Assembly: GCA_002453315.1 (NCBI GenBank)
Contig: DKGO01000197.1
Span: 1 to 8,757 of the forward strand
DNA: 8,757 bases
Source: Caryophanales bacterium UBA6768
GTDB lineage: Bacteria; Bacillota; Bacilli; Bacillales_D; Amphibacillaceae
Direction: 5' to 3'
Below, in pieces: positions 5,772-8,757 of this stretch. A model generated the notes under the pieces. The model was given only the letters and a program-made list of their open reading frames with translations, was not told the origin of the DNA and ran no database searches. The position numbers and the translations under genes are program-made. How positions within the stretch are numbered: the first letter of the stretch is position 1; each line of letters starts with the position of its first letter.

Positions 5772-6703
5772 AGAAAATACATCAGGCAATGGAAAAATTA
5801 AATGAAGTGATTTATGGAAAACAGGATACGATAGAATTACTTTTTGTCGCTTTAATTTCTGGGGGACATGTGTTACTGGAAAGTGTTCCCGGAACTGGAA
5901 AAACGAAGTTGGCAAAAAGTTTTGCAAAAATAATGGCTGGTTCATTTGGTCGTGTTCAGTTTACACCCGATGTGCTACCAAGCGATGTGACGGGGATTCG
6001 CTATTTTAACCCGAAAACACAGGTGTTTGAACTTCGGACGGGACCAGTTGTTACCAATGTGTTTTTGGCTGATGAAATTAACCGTGCCATTCCGAAAACC
6101 CAATCTAGCTTGCTCGAAGTGATGGAAGAAGGCCAAACGACCATCGATGGCGAAACAGTTTTATTAGATATGCCCTTTATTGTCATTGCCACCCAAAATC
6201 CAGTCGAATCAAATTACGGTACCTTCCCACTTCCCGAAGCACAACTTGACCGATTTTTATTCCAAATCGATCTTGGCTATCCTGACATTGTTGAGGAGAA
6301 AAAAATATTAACGAATTATCGTGTTGAGGACCCGTTTGAAAATTTAACAGCTGTTTTATCTGTTGAGGAGATTGTTGCTTTGCAGCGTGAATGTAAAAAT
6401 ATCATGGTTTCCGATGTTGTAGCAGATTATTTATTGAAATTGATTCATGCCTCCCGAGATCACCAGGATGTTGAGTTGGGAATTAGCCCTCGAGGAATGC
6501 TCGGGTGCATGAGGGCAGCCCAAGCAAGAGCATTGATGGAAGGGCGAAATTTTGTCACCCCGGGAGATGTGAAAAAATTAGTTCCCTATATTTTCCAACA
6601 CCGAATCATTTTAACGATGGACGCATCCATTAAAAAAACCAAACAAGACATCGTCAACGAAATCATCGAACAAGTTTCTGTGCCAGTGGAAGGAAAAGAT
6701 TGA
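5768..6703 (+). CDS. MoxR-family AAA+ ATPase
   Basis: Third gene of the operon, 311 residues, a normal length for MoxR ATPases (YeaC type in B. subtilis). Its ATG overlaps the preceding stop codon (ATGA) and has AAAGGGAG at 5751-5758, 9 nt before the start. All ATPase parts are present: Walker A at 38-46 (ESVPGTGKT, K45, T46), Walker B at 98-103 (VFLADE, D102 and E103), sensor 1 in ATQNP (N144), the LDRF arginine (R162), and sensor 2 in GISPRG (R242). The C-terminal lid domain carries MRAAQARALMEGR (248-260). Known for the family: chaperone-like ATPases that act on vWA-domain partners to mature or activate complexes. Inferred here: the DUF58 protein is the partner. The gene is intact; its place at the end of the operon is unusual, since it commonly comes first. 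Confidence 0.95.
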   Translation: MKKIHQAMEKLNEVIYGKQDTIELLFVALISGGHVLLESVPGTGKTKLAKSFAKIMAGSFGRVQFTPDVLPSDVTGIRYFNPKTQVFELRTGPVVTNVFLADEINRAIPKTQSSLLEVMEEGQTTIDGETVLLDMPFIVIATQNPVESNYGTFPLPEAQLDRFLFQIDLGYPDIVEEKKILTNYRVEDPFENLTAVLSVEEIVALQRECKNIMVSDVVADYLLKLIHASRDHQDVELGISPRGMLGCMRAAQARALMEGRNFVTPGDVKKLVPYIFQHRIILTMDASIKKTKQDIVNEIIEQVSVPVEGKD

Positions 6704-6742
6704 TATAATGATGGTTGAATGGAAAGTGGTTTTGATTCATTC

Positions 6743-6763
6743 AGCTTTTTCACAGAAAAAGCT
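6743..6763. terminator. AT-rich hairpin in the convergent spacer, possible weak terminator
   Basis: AGCTTTTT (6743-6750) pairs with AAAAAGCT (6756-6763) around the loop CACAG. It sits 40 bp after the MoxR gene stop, in a position to end the operon. The stem has only two G-C pairs and is followed by ACATTAAATGGG on one strand and GAATGAATC on the other, with no T run. It is offered as the best candidate in the spacer, not as a confident terminator for either convergent gene. Confidence 0.25.
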
Positions 6764-6772
6764 ACATTAAAT

Positions 6773-6795
6773 GGGTTTTGGGTTTTAGGTTTTGG
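6773..6795 (+). repeat. GGTTTT short-period repeat (possible two-tetrad G-quadruplex)
   Basis: Four G tracts are separated by T4, T4A and T4: GGG (6773), GGG (6780), GG (6788) and GG (6794). The pattern fits a two-layer G-quadruplex on the plus strand, or may be simple-sequence drift. It lies between the two convergent genes. Confidence 0.5.
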
Positions 6796-6833
6796 AATGC
6801 AGTTTTGTGAGCACAATTAAGAGCGATTAAACA

Positions 6834-6871
6834 AGTTTATATGCGGTAATTTCCAGTTTATATTCGGTAAA
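6834..6871. repeat. two-copy direct repeat, period 21 bp
   Basis: AGTTTATATGCGGTAAT (6834-6850) and AGTTTATATTCGGTAAA (6855-6871) match at 15 of 17 positions. They repeat with a 21-bp period, two turns of the helix, about 40 bp past the glpD stop. No function is evident; it could be a protein-binding pair or a local duplication. Confidence 0.6.
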
Positions 6872-6908
6872 TCAACGTTTTCCCATGAACCCTCCGCCAT
6901 TCTTTCTT

Positions 6909-8561
6909 TTATATTTTAACTGGTTGATTTGCCTCCATTAATTCCCTTCCATATGCTGTTTTTGTAGCATCATCCCATGAAAAAACGTTTGTCATAAAAT
7001 TAATGACAGACTGTTGGTGCTCTGCCACCCAATCGACATCAAAGATTGTCGCCCCGGTCCTTCTTGTGAAAAAATCCACAGGAGTCATGGTCATTTCATA
7101 TGTCATGGCATAAAGTAACATCGCAAGGACGACAGGATTGATACCTTCCTCTTCGGCAAGATTTCTGTTTTCTCCATATAATTCAAAAATCCACCCAACA
7201 TTTGATCCATATGTATCGGTTAATTTTGTTGCATCTGCCAATGACAGTCCGACAACCACACCTCGTTCAATTTTTTCTCGCCGAAAGGTCATAAAACCGG
7301 TGGAACCACCTACATCACCACCGGAAATCGGTAACTTTTTTGTGGTACAAGGGGCAAATGTCATGTCAGTTGTTTTTTCTAATGATGACGCCATTTCATC
7401 GACCACATCCTCTGCCATCTTTCGATATCCTGTCAATTTCCCACCTGCGATGGAATATAATCCAGTGGGAGATATGAAAATCTCATCTTTCCGTGAAATT
7501 TCACTTGGGCTTTTACCTTCTTCATGGATAAGTGGGCGTAAACCGGCCCACACTGATTCGATATGACCTTTTTCTAAACCTAAAGAAGGAAACATGTGAT
7601 TAATATTGTTAAGTAAATACAATTCGTCTTCCTCCGTAACATCAGGATGGGCAATGTCCGCATGATATTCAGTATCTGTCGTGCCGACATAAGTTTTTCC
7701 GTCCTTTGGAATGGCAAAAATCATCCGTTGATCATCTGTGTCAAAATAAACCGCTTGTCTTAAGGGGAATTTTTCTTGGGAAAAAACGAGATGTGCTCCT
7801 TTTGTTAAAAACAACCTCTTTCCCTCTTTTGAACCATCCATTTCCCTTAATATGTCTACCCATGGACCTGTTGCATTAATGATTCTTTTGGCGTTAATTT
7901 GAAAAGTTTCTTTTGTCATTTGATCTTGTACAACGATTCCGTTTACTATGTTATGCTCATCATACAAAAATTGAGTCATTTTTATATAATTCATAGCCGT
8001 TGCCCCGAGCTCTACGGATTTTTTAATGACTTCAAGGGTTAGCCGGGCATCATCTGTCTTGTACTCAACATAATATCCACCACCTTTTAAATGCTTTTCC
8101 TTTAATAGCGGTTCTATATCTAGTACCTCACTTCGTGTTAACATTTGCCGACGTTCAGACTTTTTTACGCCCGCCAAAAAATCATACACTTTTAATCCCA
8201 TATTTGCTATGAAAGGACCGAATGTGCCCCCTTTATAAAAGGGTAATAACATTTTTTCCGGTGTCGTTACATGGGGGCCATTTTCATAAATAATTTCGCG
8301 TTCCTTTCCAACTTCTGATACGAGTTTCCATTCAAACTGTTTCAAATACCTTAAGCCACCATGGACTAGTTTTGTCGAACGACTAGAAGTACCTGCAGCA
8401 ATATCTTGCATTTCTACAAGGGCTACTTTCATCCCCCTTTTCTGAGCATCTAAGGCAATTCCAGCACCAGTAATCCCACCACCAATAACGAGTAAATCAA
8501 ATTCGCTATCCTGAATTGTTTTGATTATTTGTTCTCGTTGAAGACTAGAAAAGATTGCCAT
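6909..8561 (-). CDS. glpD: aerobic glycerol-3-phosphate dehydrogenase (FAD-dependent)
   Basis: This peripheral membrane flavoprotein of 550 residues oxidises sn-glycerol-3-phosphate to dihydroxyacetone phosphate and passes electrons to the quinone pool. The N-terminal FAD-binding fold is clear: VIGGGITG (25-32) with E50 at the end of the second strand, then the family signature GTSSRSTKLVHGGLRYL (57-73). NATGPWVD (229-236) and the C-terminal flavin-contact motif GGKLTGYR (373-380) follow. Residues from about 400 onward form the helical C-terminal domain of GlpD proteins. Length and ends are normal for Bacillaceae. The ATG is preceded by GAAGGAAG (8577-8570) at 8 nt spacing. It lies 44 bp after glpK on the same strand and so is probably co-transcribed with it. 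I see no antiterminator-type hairpin in that gap. No convincing terminator follows it. Confidence 0.97.
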   Translation of the reverse strand: MAIFSSLQREQIIKTIQDSEFDLLVIGGGITGAGIALDAQKRGMKVALVEMQDIAAGTSSRSTKLVHGGLRYLKQFEWKLVSEVGKEREIIYENGPHVTTPEKMLLPFYKGGTFGPFIANMGLKVYDFLAGVKKSERRQMLTRSEVLDIEPLLKEKHLKGGGYYVEYKTDDARLTLEVIKKSVELGATAMNYIKMTQFLYDEHNIVNGIVVQDQMTKETFQINAKRIINATGPWVDILREMDGSKEGKRLFLTKGAHLVFSQEKFPLRQAVYFDTDDQRMIFAIPKDGKTYVGTTDTEYHADIAHPDVTEEDELYLLNNINHMFPSLGLEKGHIESVWAGLRPLIHEEGKSPSEISRKDEIFISPTGLYSIAGGKLTGYRKMAEDVVDEMASSLEKTTDMTFAPCTTKKLPISGGDVGGSTGFMTFRREKIERGVVVGLSLADATKLTDTYGSNVGWIFELYGENRNLAEEEGINPVVLAMLLYAMTYEMTMTPVDFFTRRTGATIFDVDWVAEHQQSVINFMTNVFSWDDATKTAYGRELMEANQPVKI

Positions 8562-8605
8562 TCAGCACACTTCCTTCGATGAAATTCCATCATTTGAAAA
8601 AAAAT

Positions 8606-8757
8606 TTATTTAAATTCCCGTGTTGCATTGACTGCTTTTTGCCAGCCTTTATATAACTTTTCTTGGGTCGCCTTTTCCATTTCGGGAGTAAATGTCGTAT
8701 CTTTTTTCCAATAGTTTTGAATGGCTTCTTTACTTTCCCAAAATCCGACCGCAAGTC
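8606..8757 (-). CDS. glpK: glycerol kinase, C-terminal end only
   Basis: Only the last 49 codons and the stop are in the window; the gene continues past the right edge. The protein transfers phosphate from ATP to glycerol, giving glycerol-3-phosphate, the substrate of the GlpD encoded next. The visible end begins LAVGFWESKEAIQNYW and contains KLYKGWQKAVNATREF just before the stop. This matches the conserved glycerol kinase C-terminus (AVGFW, then Y-x-GW-x-KAV). The stop codon at 8608-8606 is followed by a short AT-rich gap with no strong hairpin, consistent with read-through into glpD. The frame is open throughout. The missing upstream part would be about 450 residues. Confidence 0.93.
   Translation of the reverse strand, partial: LAVGFWESKEAIQNYWKKDTTFTPEMEKATQEKLYKGWQKAVNATREFK

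Noticed and set aside
5391..5945. Several minus-strand open frames opposite the DUF4129 and MoxR genes
   Set aside because: They are antisense to well-supported genes, mutually overlapping, and without ribosome sites.
6708..6770. 20-codon open frame starting ATGATGGTT just after the MoxR gene
   Set aside because: It is very short, has no ribosome binding site and runs through the AT hairpin. It is most likely chance.
6979..6998. cre-like catabolite-repression site at the 3' end of glpD
   Set aside because: The TGAAAAAACGTTTGTCA stretch has the wrong spacing for the cre consensus and lies inside coding sequence.
7138..7566. 142-codon plus-strand open frame inside glpD
   Set aside because: It is antisense to conserved GlpD coding sequence. 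Its composition is a reflection of that gene, with no motifs of its own.

Overview
The window looks like chromosomal DNA from a low-GC Gram-positive of the Bacillaceae type. The evidence is AT-rich codon use, strong purine-rich ribosome binding sites (AAAGGGGG, AAAGGGAG, GAAGGAAG), a sortase-anchored wall protein, and a glpK-glpD pair of Bacillus type. Nothing in the sequence fixes the genus.

Left end (1-366): no credible gene. It holds several GC-rich inverted repeats: a perfect 13-bp hairpin at 48-83 and a longer multi-part hairpin at 107-179. The inverted 9-mer GTGAAACTT/AAGTTTCAC lies at 39-47 and 292-300. Read on the minus strand, the arrangement resembles the structured right end, or guide-RNA scaffold, of an IS200/IS605-type element whose transposase genes are gone. 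That reading is an inference. Next to it (367-1004, minus strand) is a complete two-gene toxin-antitoxin module: an AbrB/MazE-type antitoxin followed after 2 nt by a Doc/Fic-family toxin. It has a recognisable promoter and tandem 8-bp repeats beside the -10 box.

Region 1181-2996 (minus strand): one large cell-surface gene with a clear intrinsic terminator. It encodes a signal peptide, nine BspA-type leucine-rich repeats, a beta-rich spacer, a Cna-B domain and a C-terminal wall-sorting signal whose motif is LPATA rather than LPxTG. A TTG start with a much better ribosome binding site lies 10 codons inside the longest frame.

Region 3314-6703 (plus strand): a tightly overlapping three-gene operon of a DUF58 (vWA-like) membrane protein, a polytopic membrane protein ending in a DUF4129 domain, and a MoxR-family AAA+ ATPase. 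The gene set matches the MoxR/DUF58/transglutaminase modules (yeaC-yeaD-yebA in B. subtilis). Here the ATPase is last rather than first, and the middle protein has no room for a transglutaminase domain. The likely arrangement is an ATPase remodelling a membrane complex through the vWA-like partner, but the biological role is unknown.

Region 6704-8757: a 205-bp convergent spacer with small repeats, then glycerol catabolism on the minus strand. Aerobic glycerol-3-phosphate dehydrogenase (glpD) is complete. The last 49 codons of glycerol kinase (glpK) run off the right edge, 44 bp upstream of glpD and in the same direction. GlpK makes glycerol-3-phosphate and GlpD oxidises it to dihydroxyacetone phosphate while feeding electrons to quinone.

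Most of the window is ordinary. The places most worth a second look are the structured left end beside the toxin-antitoxin pair, the LPATA surface protein, and the transglutaminase-less, rearranged MoxR operon.
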